Shown: positions 28,609-37,376, numbered from the stretch's first letter. The stretch is DNA of 64,000 nt from Microvirga soli (GCF_016734765.1 NZ_JAERQE010000005.1:1-64000), one strand, 5' to 3'. The notes: generated from the letters alone by a model not told the origin. Program-made: numbers and translations.

Positions 28609-30666
28609 GTGAGCCTCAACATGCGTCTTCTCATGGGTCTTGTGACATCCGTCGCGCTTGTCCAACTCTCCACCCTCACGGTCCAAGCCACCGAAACATC
28701 TCCTTCGAAGATCGAAGCCCCGCAGGTCAATTCCCTGGAAACCTTCGTTCCGGCCAATCCAGTGCCAGGAGACCTGGATCATCTCACCGGGATCTTCAAG
28801 GCCCATCGGGACAACGATCTGACCGAGGTCGAGATCCTCAAGACCAAGCTCACCCAGCCGGCCGCCCGCGCTCTTGTCGAGTGGTACGCCATCCGCAGCG
28901 GCACGCCTGTCGCCTACGACCGGATCATGGCATTCCGCAAGGACTACCCGGACTGGCCGGTGACGAACCAGATCCGGCGCAGGAGCGAGGACACCTTGCT
29001 GGCCGAGCGCCGCTCGCCGCCTCAGGTCCGCTTCTTCTTCACCAACCAGGCACCCGTCACACCGGGAGGGCGAATCGCCCTCGCCTTCGCCCTGAAGGCG
29101 GACGGCCTCGAGCAAGAGGCTCACGACAGGATCCGCCACGTGTGGCGCGAGGACACGTTCGGCCCCGATGTGGAGCGCCGGATCCTCGACCAGTTCCCCG
29201 ACGTGTTCACTCAGGCCGATCACCGCTTCCGCATGGAGCGGCTGCTCCTGAAGGAAAGCTGGGGCGGCGCACAGCGGGCGGCGGCCCATGCCGGCAAGGA
29301 TTACGAGCTTCTCGTCAAGGCGCGCATGGCCGTGTTCCAGGGCAAGAAGAAAGCCGAGAAGGCTTTCGCGGCCGTGCCGGTCTCCTTAAGGAAAGATCCC
29401 TCTTACCTGTTCTCCCGCGCCCTGCTCCAGCGCCGCAGCAACAACCTGGTCGAGGCCGCCAGCATCATCATGCAGGCACCGCGCGATCCGGAACTGCGGG
29501 TCGATGGCGATGAATGGTGGGCCGAGCAGCGCCGGATCACCCGTGAGCTTCTCGACAAGGGCGACGCCAAGACCGCCTATGAGGTCGCAAGCCATCACGC
29601 GGCAGAATCTCCGGTGCAGCAGATCGAGGCGGAGTTCCACGCCGGCTGGATCGCCCTGCGCTTCCTGAACGAGCCGGCGAAGGCGACCCAGCACTTTGCT
29701 GCCGTCGCCAAGACGGCCTCGACCCCTATCTCCCTGTCCCGCGTCGCCTATTGGCAGGGCCGCGCCGCGGAGGCGATCGGCGAAGCTCAGAACGCCCGCC
29801 TGTTCTACGAGCGCGCCGCCGACCAGCCCACGACCTATTATGGCCAACTGGCCCAGGAAAAGCTCGGTCGCACCATAGCCCTGAGGAAGGTCGATCCCCT
29901 CACGGAGGACGAACGCAAGACCTTCGACGCCCTCGTTCCGGTTCAGGCAGTGCAACTGCTGCAGCAGATCGGCGAGCAGGATCTGGCGATGGGCCTCTAT
30001 ACCGATCTGGCCCAGACCCTGACCGACCCCGGCCAGCTCGATGCGCTTGCGGGCCTCGCGACGTCACAGCAGAATCCCCGGGCGGTTCTCGCCATCGGCA
30101 AGATTGCCCTGCAGAGGGGCTTCCCGCTCGATCAGCACGCCTATCCCCTGGCGGCCATTCCGGACTTCCAGTCTGTCGGGGACGAGGTGGAGCCCGCCAT
30201 GGTCTATGCCATCGCCCGCCAGGAAAGCGCCTTCAACCCGCGCGCCATCTCCAGCGCCGGAGCCCGTGGCCTCATGCAGCTCATGCCGGAGACTGCCAAG
30301 AGGACGGCCAAGCGCTTCGGGGTCGGGTTCGATCTCAAGCGTCTGATCGAAGATCCCTCCTACAACGCAAAGATCGGCTCGGCTCATCTGGGCGAATTGA
30401 TGGAGGATTGGAAGGGCTCCCATATCCTTGCCTTCGCATCTTATAACGCGGGCGGCGGCAACGTAATCAAATGGGTCCGATCCTATGGCGACCCGCGCAA
30501 GCCAGACGTGGACGAGGTCGATTGGATCGAACGCATTCCTTTCTACGAGACCCGCAACTACGTGCAGCGTGTTCTCGAGAACCTGAGGGTCTATCGGCAG
30601 CGCCTGAACGAGAAGGCCTCACCGGCGGCCCCAGCGACGGCGGACGCGACAAGCATCAGCCAGTGA
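28609..30666 (+). CDS. soluble lytic murein transglycosylase
   Basis: 685-residue periplasmic enzyme of the Slt70 type, which cleaves the MurNAc-GlcNAc bond leaving 1,6-anhydro ends. A signal peptide (about 1-26) precedes a long alpha-helical superhelix (about 40-490) and the lysozyme-like domain (about 520-660) with the catalytic Glu539 in AIARQESAFNPRA and the GLMQLMPETA motif. The start is GTG at 28609 with AAAGGGG upstream; an ATG at 28621 is also possible. It is somewhat longer than E. coli Slt70 (645). Confidence 0.92.
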   Translation: MSLNMRLLMGLVTSVALVQLSTLTVQATETSPSKIEAPQVNSLETFVPANPVPGDLDHLTGIFKAHRDNDLTEVEILKTKLTQPAARALVEWYAIRSGTPVAYDRIMAFRKDYPDWPVTNQIRRRSEDTLLAERRSPPQVRFFFTNQAPVTPGGRIALAFALKADGLEQEAHDRIRHVWREDTFGPDVERRILDQFPDVFTQADHRFRMERLLLKESWGGAQRAAAHAGKDYELLVKARMAVFQGKKKAEKAFAAVPVSLRKDPSYLFSRALLQRRSNNLVEAASIIMQAPRDPELRVDGDEWWAEQRRITRELLDKGDAKTAYEVASHHAAESPVQQIEAEFHAGWIALRFLNEPAKATQHFAAVAKTASTPISLSRVAYWQGRAAEAIGEAQNARLFYERAADQPTTYYGQLAQEKLGRTIALRKVDPLTEDERKTFDALVPVQAVQLLQQIGEQDLAMGLYTDLAQTLTDPGQLDALAGLATSQQNPRAVLAIGKIALQRGFPLDQHAYPLAAIPDFQSVGDEVEPAMVYAIARQESAFNPRAISSAGARGLMQLMPETAKRTAKRFGVGFDLKRLIEDPSYNAKIGSAHLGELMEDWKGSHILAFASYNAGGGNVIKWVRSYGDPRKPDVDEVDWIERIPFYETRNYVQRVLENLRVYRQRLNEKASPAAPATADATSISQ

Positions 30667-30708
30667 TGCAAGATGCCGCTCATCGACGGCCAATGATCAT
30701 GGATTAAG

Positions 30709-31590
30709 ATGAGCGACACCTACCGGGATCTCTTCGTGTCCGCAGCCGACGGGCTGCGCCTTTACGCCCGAGACTATGACCCTGGCACCGTCGGCACCTC
30801 GCCGGTCGTGTGCCTTTCGGGCCTGACACGGTCCTCCGAGGATTTTCACGAACTCGCCATGGCCTTGAGCCGCGACGCAGCGCGTCCTCGCCGTGTCCTG
30901 TCGCTGGATTATCGCGGCCGCGGTCGTTCCGAATGGGACAAGGACTGGCGCAACTACGACGTGAAGATCGAGCTGAACGATGTCCTGCAAGTGCTGACGG
31001 TCAGTGGCATTGAGAAGGCAGTGTTCGTCGGCACATCCAGGGGCGGATTGATCACCATGGCCTTGAGCGCACTCCGCCCGACCCTGATTGTCGGCGCGGT
31101 TCTCAACGACATCGGCCCCGTGCTTGAAGCCAGGGGACTTAACCGGATTCGTGGCTATGTCGGCAAGCTGCCGACACCGCGCACGATGCAGGAAGCCGTG
31201 CAGGTTCTGCGACAGATGTCGGGATCCGAATTTCCTGCCTTCACGGATGAACAATGGCAGGCCTTGGCCCGCGTCACATGGCGTGAGGCCGACGGCCAAC
31301 TCGTTCTCAATTACGACCCGAACCTGATGAAGACGCTTGAGCCTTCTGATCCCGAGGCGCCACTGCCTGATCTATGGCCGCTCTTCGAGGGATTGAAGCC
31401 GTTTCCTCTCCTCGTTATCCGTGGCGAGCACTCGGACCTGCTCTCAAAGGAGACGGTGCAGGCCATGCAAGACAGGCATCCACGGCTCACGGCGATCACG
31501 ATTCCCGGCCAGGGACATGCTCCTGCGCTCGATGGCGATCTCACGCAGGCGATCGAACAATTTGTCGTGTCAGTAGAGGGATCTGCCTGA
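30709..31590 (+). CDS. alpha/beta hydrolase
   Basis: 293-residue alpha/beta-fold hydrolase. The nucleophile elbow GTSRGG places Ser near residue 109, and the His is in GQGHAPAL near 266; a probable Asp lies in RGEHSDLL. Oxyanion residues are in LSGLTRSS. No signal peptide is visible, so it is probably cytosolic. Substrates of such proteins vary (esters, lactones, acyl-CoA derivatives) and cannot be chosen from sequence. It converges on hppD; the shared terminator is at 31600-31628. Confidence 0.82.
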   Translation: MSDTYRDLFVSAADGLRLYARDYDPGTVGTSPVVCLSGLTRSSEDFHELAMALSRDAARPRRVLSLDYRGRGRSEWDKDWRNYDVKIELNDVLQVLTVSGIEKAVFVGTSRGGLITMALSALRPTLIVGAVLNDIGPVLEARGLNRIRGYVGKLPTPRTMQEAVQVLRQMSGSEFPAFTDEQWQALARVTWREADGQLVLNYDPNLMKTLEPSDPEAPLPDLWPLFEGLKPFPLLVIRGEHSDLLSKETVQAMQDRHPRLTAITIPGQGHAPALDGDLTQAIEQFVVSVEGSA

Positions 31591-31599
31591 CGTGTGGAC

Positions 31600-31628
31600 A
31601 AAAAAGAGGCCGGAGCGTCTCCGGCCTC
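31600..31628 (-). terminator. bidirectional Rho-independent terminator
   Basis: A 10-bp perfect stem (31606-31615 with 31619-31628) has a 3-nt loop. On the minus strand it runs directly into six T residues, so it ends the hppD transcript. On the plus strand it is followed by CTTC, weaker, and may also serve the hydrolase gene. Confidence 0.9.
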
Positions 31629-31648
31629 CTTCGACACTTTCGTAAAGG

Positions 31649-32764
31649 TCAGGCGACCTTTGGGCCGATCACGCCGCGGCGAATCTGATCCTCCTCGATG
31701 GATTCGAAGAGAGCCTTGAAGTTGCCCTCACCGAATCCGTCATCACCCTTGCGCTGGATGTACTCGAAGAAGATAGGCCCGATCGCCGTCTTGCCGAAGC
31801 GCTGGAGCAGCACCTTCGTGAAGCCGCCTTCGACCACGCCCTCCCCGTCGATGAGGATGCCGTTCTTCCTGAGACGGTGCAACGGCTCCTCGTGCTTGGG
31901 AAGGCGTTTGTCGATGCGCGAGTAGTAGATCTCGTTCGGCGCGGGCATGAACTCGAGACCGGCCTCGATAAGTGTCTCGATGGATTCGTAGAGGTCATGC
32001 GAGCCCAGCGCGATGTGCTGGATACCCTCGCCCTTGTATTCCTGCAGATATTCTTCGATCTGCCCGGTCTCGCCCGCATCCTCGTTGATCGGGATGCGAA
32101 TCTTGCCATCCGGGCTCGTCATGGCGCGGGAGTGCAGGCCCGTCAGCTTGCCCTCGATGTCGAAATAGCGGATCTGGCGGAAATTAAAGAGACGCTCGTA
32201 GAAGCCCGCCCATTCGTTCAGCCGTCCGCGATAGACGTTATGGGTCAGGTGGTCGATGTAATGCAGGCCAACGCCCCTTGGCTTCGGATCGGGCTCGCCG
32301 AGCCATTCGAAATCGACGTCGTAGATCGACCCCTTCGCGCCGTAGCGGTCGACGAAATAGATATGCAGTCCGCCGATGCCCTCGATTGCCGGAATCTCGA
32401 GCTCATTGGGCCCGACCTGAGTCTGCACCGGCTTGGCGCCCATGGAGACCGCGCGATCGTAGGCATATTTCGCATCGGCGACGCGGAAGGCCATGGCCGG
32501 GGCGGAGGGACCGTGCTGGGACGCGAAGCGCTCGGCGAAGGAGCCGGGCTGGGCATTGACGATGAAGTTGATATCGCCTTGCCGGTAAAGAAGCACGTTC
32601 TTCGAACGATGCTTGGCCACGACGTTGAAGCCCATGGTCTTGAAGAGGCGGTCGAGGGCCTGCGGATCGGGATGGCAGTATTCCACGAACTCAAAGCCAT
32701 CAGTCCCCATCGGGTTCTCTTCGGAAATCTCGGCCGGGGGCGCATCGTGCGGGAACGGTCCCAT
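31649..32764 (-). CDS. hppD: 4-hydroxyphenylpyruvate dioxygenase
   Basis: 371-residue Fe(II) dioxygenase turning 4-hydroxyphenylpyruvate into homogentisate, the second step of tyrosine degradation. The facial triad is intact: His172 in YIDHLTHNV, His250 in GIQHIALGS and Glu334 in FFEYIQRKGD. The two-domain VOC layout and length are normal. ATG at 32764 has AGGAGGAAAACC upstream, a strong ribosome site; the in-frame 30 codons further up are not conserved. It is downstream of marR and maiA on the same strand with an 86-bp gap, and is ended by a strong terminator. Confidence 0.95.
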   Translation of the reverse strand: MGPFPHDAPPAEISEENPMGTDGFEFVEYCHPDPQALDRLFKTMGFNVVAKHRSKNVLLYRQGDINFIVNAQPGSFAERFASQHGPSAPAMAFRVADAKYAYDRAVSMGAKPVQTQVGPNELEIPAIEGIGGLHIYFVDRYGAKGSIYDVDFEWLGEPDPKPRGVGLHYIDHLTHNVYRGRLNEWAGFYERLFNFRQIRYFDIEGKLTGLHSRAMTSPDGKIRIPINEDAGETGQIEEYLQEYKGEGIQHIALGSHDLYESIETLIEAGLEFMPAPNEIYYSRIDKRLPKHEEPLHRLRKNGILIDGEGVVEGGFTKVLLQRFGKTAIGPIFFEYIQRKGDDGFGEGNFKALFESIEEDQIRRGVIGPKVA

Positions 32765-32850
32765 GGTTTTCCTCCTGTATGCCTCTGATGAACGAGAGGC
32801 CATTGCGTGTGAAATCAGCGCACCCGCCATTCGGCGAGTGTAATTCTTCA

Positions 32851-33477
32851 TCAAGCAGCGTCGGGCTGGTTCGCCGGTGCAGCATCCTGGAAAGCCTTGA
32901 GTTCGGCGCAGGCCGCATCCACCGCGACGATCTTCGGATAGGCATCGAGCGGGACATTAAAGCGTCGCGCGTTGAAGACCTGCGGCACGAGATAGACATC
33001 GGCCAGCGTGATTTTGGACCCGAACGCGTAAGGTCCCGGCCCGAGCATGGTCTCAATGGCATCGAAGCCCTCGCGCACCCAATGGGCATACCACGCGTCG
33101 GCAGCAGCCTGATCGTGCCCGAGGCGGTTCTTGAGGTAGCCGAGCGTTCCGGAGTTGTTGAGCGGGTGGATATCGCAGGCGATCAGACTGGCGATAGCCC
33201 GAACCTTTGCCCGGTTCACAGCACCCATCGGCAGAAGCGGCGGCTCCGGATAGACCTCGTCGATATATTCGAGAATGGCCGGCGATTGGATCAGCGTTGT
33301 CTCGCCGATATCGAGGGAGGGCACGCGCATTTGCGGATTGAGGGCTTTGTAGTCCGCCTCGCGCTGCTCCCCCTTCAGCAGGTTCACCGACACGGCCTCA
33401 TGGGAGACGCGCTTGAGGTTAAGGGCGATCCTCACCCGGTAGGCTGCGGACGAACGGAAATAAGTGTAGAGCTTCAC
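32851..33477 (-). CDS. maiA: maleylacetoacetate isomerase
   Basis: 208-residue zeta-class glutathione transferase, which isomerises maleylacetoacetate to fumarylacetoacetate in tyrosine/homogentisate degradation. The glutathione-binding motif SSAAYRVRIALNLK (residues about 9-22) is the MaiA hallmark, and the start MKLYTYFRSS is typical. The C-terminal all-helical domain is complete. It overlaps the marR stop by ATGA, so translation is coupled. Context with hppD supports the maiA role over a general GST. Confidence 0.93.
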   Translation of the reverse strand: MKLYTYFRSSAAYRVRIALNLKRVSHEAVSVNLLKGEQREADYKALNPQMRVPSLDIGETTLIQSPAILEYIDEVYPEPPLLPMGAVNRAKVRAIASLIACDIHPLNNSGTLGYLKNRLGHDQAAADAWYAHWVREGFDAIETMLGPGPYAFGSKITLADVYLVPQVFNARRFNVPLDAYPKIVAVDAACAELKAFQDAAPANQPDAA

Positions 33478-33977
33478 GCCTCATCCCCTTCTGCATCCTG
33501 TGGCGCCAGCAACCGCGCCTGCTGGGTCAGCTTGTCGATCAAGGTGGAGAGCGTTTCCTGCTCCCGGGGAGTCAGCACCGACAACAGGCGTTCCCCGACG
33601 GCAAGGGCTTCCGGCGCCACCGCCTCGTAGATCGCCCGTCCCTGTGGCGTCAGGGCGAGCCATTCCTCACGGCGGTCGTCGAGATTCGGGCGGCGCTTGA
33701 CGAGTCCGCGCTTTTCGAGCGCCGCAACTGCCCGCGAAACCGTCGATTTGTGCATGACTCCGTCGGGGGCCATATCCCTTGCCGTGCGGCATTCATATTG
33801 CCCGAGGGTCACGATCACGCGCCAGGCCGGGATCGAGAGGCCAAACCGCTCGGCATAGATCTGTGCGAGCGCGCTCGACGTGAGCCCAGCCAGCACATTG
33901 AGCCTGTAAGGCAGAAAATCCTCCAGAACCACCAAGGGCTCAGGAGCCGGCTTCCTCGCTGCAGATCCGCTCGCCAT
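33474..33977 (-). CDS. MarR family transcriptional regulator of the tyrosine pathway
   Basis: 167-residue winged-helix repressor. A helix-rich N-terminus (about 20-50) is followed by the MarR wHTH (SIPAWRVIVTLGQYE, MHKSTVSRAVAALEKRGLV) and the wing RRPNLDDRREEWLALT. The start is uncertain: ATG at 33977 has ACGGA six bases ahead, ATG at 33983 is next, and a TTG further up falls inside the operator and is unlikely. It overlaps maiA (ATGA). Two matching palindromes cover its promoter, so autorepression is likely. The effector is probably a pathway intermediate, by analogy with homogentisate regulators. Confidence 0.9.
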   Translation of the reverse strand: MASGSAARKPAPEPLVVLEDFLPYRLNVLAGLTSSALAQIYAERFGLSIPAWRVIVTLGQYECRTARDMAPDGVMHKSTVSRAVAALEKRGLVKRRPNLDDRREEWLALTPQGRAIYEAVAPEALAVGERLLSVLTPREQETLSTLIDKLTQQARLLAPQDAEGDEA

Positions 33978-33990
33978 CGCCATTCCGTTC

Positions 33991-34004
33991 GTTGCCCATG
34001 CAAC
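33991..34004 (-). promoter_or_regulatory. MarR-type operator, downstream copy
   Basis: GTTGC-N4-GCAAC palindrome. It lies next to the -10 hexamer and probably covers the transcription start of the marR-maiA transcript. Confidence 0.6.
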
Positions 34005-34031
34005 CAATACCAGAATTCGTTGCACAAGCAA
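34004..34031 (-). promoter_or_regulatory. candidate marR promoter
   Basis: On the minus strand TTGCTT (34026-34031) and TATTGG (34004-34009) are separated by 16 bp. Both hexamers touch or lie within the two palindromes, the layout of a repressible promoter. Confidence 0.45.
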
Positions 34032-34032
34032 C
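34019..34032 (-). promoter_or_regulatory. MarR-type operator, upstream copy
   Basis: Second GTTGC-N4-GCAAC palindrome, centred 28 bp from the first. It overlaps the -35 region. A further perfect 12-bp palindrome (TTCCCTAGGGAA, 34039-34050) lies just upstream. Confidence 0.6.
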
Positions 34033-34082
34033 TAGATTTTCCCTAGGGAACGTCAAGCCGGGCCTGTTCGAATTCGGCGGGA

Positions 34083-34826
34083 TCAGAGTGCGGGCTCGAA
34101 GCTCAGCCCATCGCCGACGCCTTCCAGTGTTAGAACCGGCCCCTGCGGGAGTGTCTGCCAACGGGTTTTTTCGGCATCGCGACTGATGTGCCCCGTCGCC
34201 TTTTTCACTTTTCGCGTCAGGTAGTTGATGCTGAGCGACGTCATGTCGCCGCTCCCCCGGTGAGTCTCCTTGCGGTCGTAGCCGATCAGCTCGAAGCCGC
34301 CGGATCTGTGCCGGAACGTATAGGTCGTGTTGAAAGTCTCCCACCCTCCCGCGATCATGAACCAATTCAGGCGCACCTGAAATCCATCCCGCACGACAGC
34401 AATTCCTCTCTCCTTGTCGAAGGGGTCATCGGCAACGGGCTCTGTGCGGCCGGGGATTAGGGTATGGTTCTCAAGCTGCAGATCGAATCTGCCCGAAAGT
34501 CCGTCACGAAATGCAATGGCTAGAATGCGTGGATTGGTGTCGAACGGCTTCTCGCCAAGCCCCTCGAAATCTTCGATCACATTTGCAGGGTTGTTCTGGC
34601 GCAGGACGAGGATCAGATCAGGATTTCCATCTCGGTTGAGGTCGCCGGACGATTGCACCTCAAGCGTCCACCCCAGTGGCACGAATCCTTCTGCTGTCTG
34701 AGCCTGCCGCGGCAGGCTTGGGTAAGTGACCTCGGGAATAGCGAGGTCCTGAGCCGCTGCAGGAGAAGCAAAACATGGGAGAATGGCTGTCAGGCAAAGC
34801 GCGAACCTTGCCTGACAGCGCGCCAT
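34083..34826 (-). CDS. secreted protein of unknown function
   Basis: 247-residue protein with a Sec signal peptide (MARCQARFALCLTAILPC to about AAAQ, residue 26). One Ca-binding-like segment (DLNRDGNPDLILVL, about 62-75) resembles an FG-GAP/EF-hand loop, which is common in exported proteins. The rest is probably beta-rich. I do not recognise a named family. ATG at 34826 lies 2 nt after the stop of the TRAP binding-protein gene, so they are likely co-transcribed and coupled. The gene is not an obvious part of tyrosine degradation. Confidence 0.72.
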   Translation of the reverse strand: MARCQARFALCLTAILPCFASPAAAQDLAIPEVTYPSLPRQAQTAEGFVPLGWTLEVQSSGDLNRDGNPDLILVLRQNNPANVIEDFEGLGEKPFDTNPRILAIAFRDGLSGRFDLQLENHTLIPGRTEPVADDPFDKERGIAVVRDGFQVRLNWFMIAGGWETFNTTYTFRHRSGGFELIGYDRKETHRGSGDMTSLSINYLTRKVKKATGHISRDAEKTRWQTLPQGPVLTLEGVGDGLSFEPAL

Positions 34827-34828
34827 GG

Positions 34829-35926
34829 TCAGGCCCGTCCGCGGGTGCGGATCATGAAGGTGTCGAAGGCGTATTCGTTGAGCTGCCACCAGGGCAGGAC
34901 ATCGGTGCGGTAGGCCACCATCGAATCGTAGACCTTCTTGAAGTTCGCATCCTTGGCGGAGAGTTCCGCATAGAGCTCGTTGGCGGCCTTGAGAGAGGCC
35001 TCCATGATGGCCGGGGAGAAGGTGCGCAGTTCCGCGCCGGCACCGACCATGCGGCGCAGGGCCTGGCCGTTCACCGCGTCGTACTTGGCCAGCATCCAGT
35101 TGTTCGCCGCCTCGCAGGCGTTAGACATGATGGCCTGATAGTTCTTTGGCAGCTCGTTCCACTTCTGCTGGTTGACGACGAGATGCAGCATGGCACCACC
35201 CTCCCACCAACCGGGAGCGTAGTAGTATTTGGCGACTTTCAGGAATCCGAGCTTCTCGTCGTCATAAGGGCCGACGAATTCGGCCGCATCGAGCGTGCCG
35301 CGCTCAAGCGCTGGATAGACATCGCCGGGTGCGATCTGCTGCGGCACCACGCCGAGTTTGGCCAGCACCATGCCGCCGAGGCCGCCGATGCGGAACTTCA
35401 GGCCGTTCAGGTCCTCGACGGTGTTGATCTCCTTGCGGAAGAAACCGCCCATCTGCGTGCCGGAATTGCCGCAGACCAGAGACGTGCAGTTATACTTCGC
35501 CAGGATCTCGTTGATGATCTCCTTGCCGCCGGCGAAATGCCACCAGGAATGGAGCTGGCGGGCATTGAGGCTGAAGGGCAGGCCTGTGCCCATGCCCAGC
35601 GCCGGCTCCTTGCCGACCCAGTAATAGGTCGGGGTATGGGCGCATTCCACGGAGCCGTTCTGCACCGCATCCATGGCCTGCAGGCCGCCTACGATCTCGC
35701 CCGGCGCAAAGACCTGGATCTGGAACTTGCCGTCGGTCGCGTCCGCCATGTACTTCGCGAAGGTCTGGGCGGTGCCGAAGATGGTGTCGAGGGATTTCGG
35801 GAAGCTCGAGGTCAGGCGCCAGCGGATTTCCGGATTCGATTGAGCGATCGCAGGAGCCGCCACCGTGCCGGCGGCCGCGGCGAGGCCGGCCCCTTTCAGA
35901 AAGTTTCTTCTCTTCATCGTCGTCAT
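34829..35926 (-). CDS. TRAP transporter substrate-binding protein (DctP type)
   Basis: 365-residue periplasmic binding protein of a tripartite ATP-independent transporter. A Tat signal (MKRRNFLKGAGLAAAAG, ending AIAQ) precedes the DctP domain, with [19 protein letters not shown] at the start and KFRIGGLGGMVLAKLG, GDVYPALERGTLDAAEFVGPYDD in the middle. Such proteins bind carboxylates, often 2-oxo acids. No membrane subunits (DctQ, DctM) lie nearby. A close paralogue is encoded at 58495-59583. ATG at 35926 has GGGGAAA upstream. Its position between hppD and the fumarylacetoacetase gene suggests, without proof, an aromatic or keto-acid ligand. Confidence 0.9.
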   Translation of the reverse strand: MTTMKRRNFLKGAGLAAAAGTVAAPAIAQSNPEIRWRLTSSFPKSLDTIFGTAQTFAKYMADATDGKFQIQVFAPGEIVGGLQAMDAVQNGSVECAHTPTYYWVGKEPALGMGTGLPFSLNARQLHSWWHFAGGKEIINEILAKYNCTSLVCGNSGTQMGGFFRKEINTVEDLNGLKFRIGGLGGMVLAKLGVVPQQIAPGDVYPALERGTLDAAEFVGPYDDEKLGFLKVAKYYYAPGWWEGGAMLHLVVNQQKWNELPKNYQAIMSNACEAANNWMLAKYDAVNGQALRRMVGAGAELRTFSPAIMEASLKAANELYAELSAKDANFKKVYDSMVAYRTDVLPWWQLNEYAFDTFMIRTRGRA

Positions 35927-35990
35927 TGGCGTTTCCCCGGAAAGCATTTCGTTGCAAGTTGAGTGGACCATAACAAACCGGTCGGTGGCA

Positions 35991-37010
35991 ATGAAGCTCT
36001 CCTCCCTGAATCAAGGCCGTGATGGCCGCCTCGTCGTCGTCTCGAAGGACCTGACCCGCGCGACGGATGCATTTTTCATTGTTCCGACGCTCCAGCAAGC
36101 CCTGGACGATTGGGAAAAAGTCGAGCCTCGCCTGCGTGATCTGGCCGAACAGCTCGAGCACGGCTCGGTTCCGGCCTTCCGCTTTCACGAACACGACTGC
36201 GCCTCCCCCCTGCCCCGCGCCTACCAATGGGCCGACGGCTCGGCCTATGTGAATCACGTGGAGCTGGTGCGCAAAGCCCGGGGCGCCGAGATGCCCGCCT
36301 CCTTCTGGACCGACCCGCTCATGTACCAGGGTGGCTCCGACTCGTTCCTGGGACCAAGGGATCCGATCCCGGCGGCCGACGAGGCGCATGGCATCGACTT
36401 CGAGGCCGAGGTGGCGGTGATCACCGGCGACGTGCGCATGGGCGCGACCCGCGAGGAAGCGGCTGCCGCCATCCGGCTGGTGGTTCTCGTCAACGACGTC
36501 TCCCTGCGCAACCTGATCCCGAACGAGCTCGCCAAGGGCTTCGGCTTCTTCCAGGCCAAGCCCTCTTCCACCCTGTCGCCAGTGGCGGTCACGCCCGATG
36601 AGCTCGGGGACGCCTGGGATGGCGGCAAGCTGCACCTGCCCCTGCTCTCCGCCCTCAACGGCAAGCCCTTCGGCCAGCCCAATGCGGGCGCCGACATGAC
36701 CTTCGACTTCCCGACCCTGATTGCCCACGCGGCCAAGACCCGGCCGCTCGGAGCCGGCACGATCATCGGTTCGGGCACCGTCTCCAACAAGGACGAGGGC
36801 GGCGGACCGGGCAAGCCCATCGGGCAGGGAGGCCTGGGCTATTCCTGCCTGGCGGAGTTGCGCACGGTGGAGACCCTCGTCCATGGAGAGGCCAAGACGC
36901 CGTTCATGCGCTTTGGCGACACGATCCGCATCGAGATGAAGGACAAGGCTGGCCACTCGATCTTCGGGGCCATCGAGCAGGAGATCCAGGCCTACCGCAA
37001 AGAGGCGTGA
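35991..37010 (+). CDS. fumarylacetoacetate hydrolase family protein
   Basis: 339-residue FAH-family hydrolase, probably fumarylacetoacetase, the last step of tyrosine degradation giving fumarate and acetoacetate. Family features: FRFHEHDCASPLPRAYQW at about 60-80, the metal-binding DFEAEVAVITGDV with two glutamates, KGFGFFQAKPSS, and GTVSNKD near the end. The bacterial FAH form of this length is the one found with maiA in other rhizobia (from memory). ATG at 35991 has GGTGG upstream. Other activities of the family (acylpyruvases, decarboxylases) cannot be excluded, but the marR-maiA-hppD neighbours argue for fumarylacetoacetase. The stop overlaps the ATG of the VOC gene. Confidence 0.88.
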   Translation: MKLSSLNQGRDGRLVVVSKDLTRATDAFFIVPTLQQALDDWEKVEPRLRDLAEQLEHGSVPAFRFHEHDCASPLPRAYQWADGSAYVNHVELVRKARGAEMPASFWTDPLMYQGGSDSFLGPRDPIPAADEAHGIDFEAEVAVITGDVRMGATREEAAAAIRLVVLVNDVSLRNLIPNELAKGFGFFQAKPSSTLSPVAVTPDELGDAWDGGKLHLPLLSALNGKPFGQPNAGADMTFDFPTLIAHAAKTRPLGAGTIIGSGTVSNKDEGGGPGKPIGQGGLGYSCLAELRTVETLVHGEAKTPFMRFGDTIRIEMKDKAGHSIFGAIEQEIQAYRKEA

Positions 37011-37362
37011 TGCTGCGCTTGGATCACGTCCAGCTGGCTATTCCTGAAGGTACGGAAAACCTATGCTGGGCGTTCTATGCCGGCCTGCTCGGCATGAGGG
37101 AGGTGCCGAAACCTCGGGCGCTTGCCAAGCGCGGGGCCTCTGGCTGGAGAGCGGCTCGGTGAGAATCCATCTCGGGATCGAGGAGGATTTCCGCCCGGCG
37201 CGCAAGGCACACCCGGCCATCGCCGTCGCCGATCTCGATGCCCTGGCACGGCTCCTGTCGGAAGCGGGCCATGAACCCACGTGGGACGATTCCATTCCGG
37301 AGGTCCGGCGCTTCTACGTTCAGGACCCGGTCGGCAATAGGATCGAGTTAATGCAGGGCTGA
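37010..37362 (+). pseudogene. VOC/glyoxalase-family gene with a one-base frameshift
   Basis: Starting from the ATG that overlaps the FAH stop (TGATG), the frame gives MLRLDHVQLAIPEG and AFYAGLLGM, the N-terminus of a vicinal-oxygen-chelate protein. The frame then runs into a TGA soon after the run GGGG at 37133-37136. The downstream half, in another frame, reads GLWLESGSVRIHLGIE and FYVQDPVGNRIELMQG, the expected VOC C-terminus. Adding one G to the run would restore a full protein of about 117 residues. This is either a real inactivating indel or a sequencing error. Confidence 0.85.
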
Positions 37363-37376
37363 CCCTACAAACCGAA

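Noticed and set aside
33978-34031. TTG start giving a longer MarR protein
   Set aside because: The extra codons lie inside the two operator palindromes and the candidate promoter, so they are unlikely to be transcribed.
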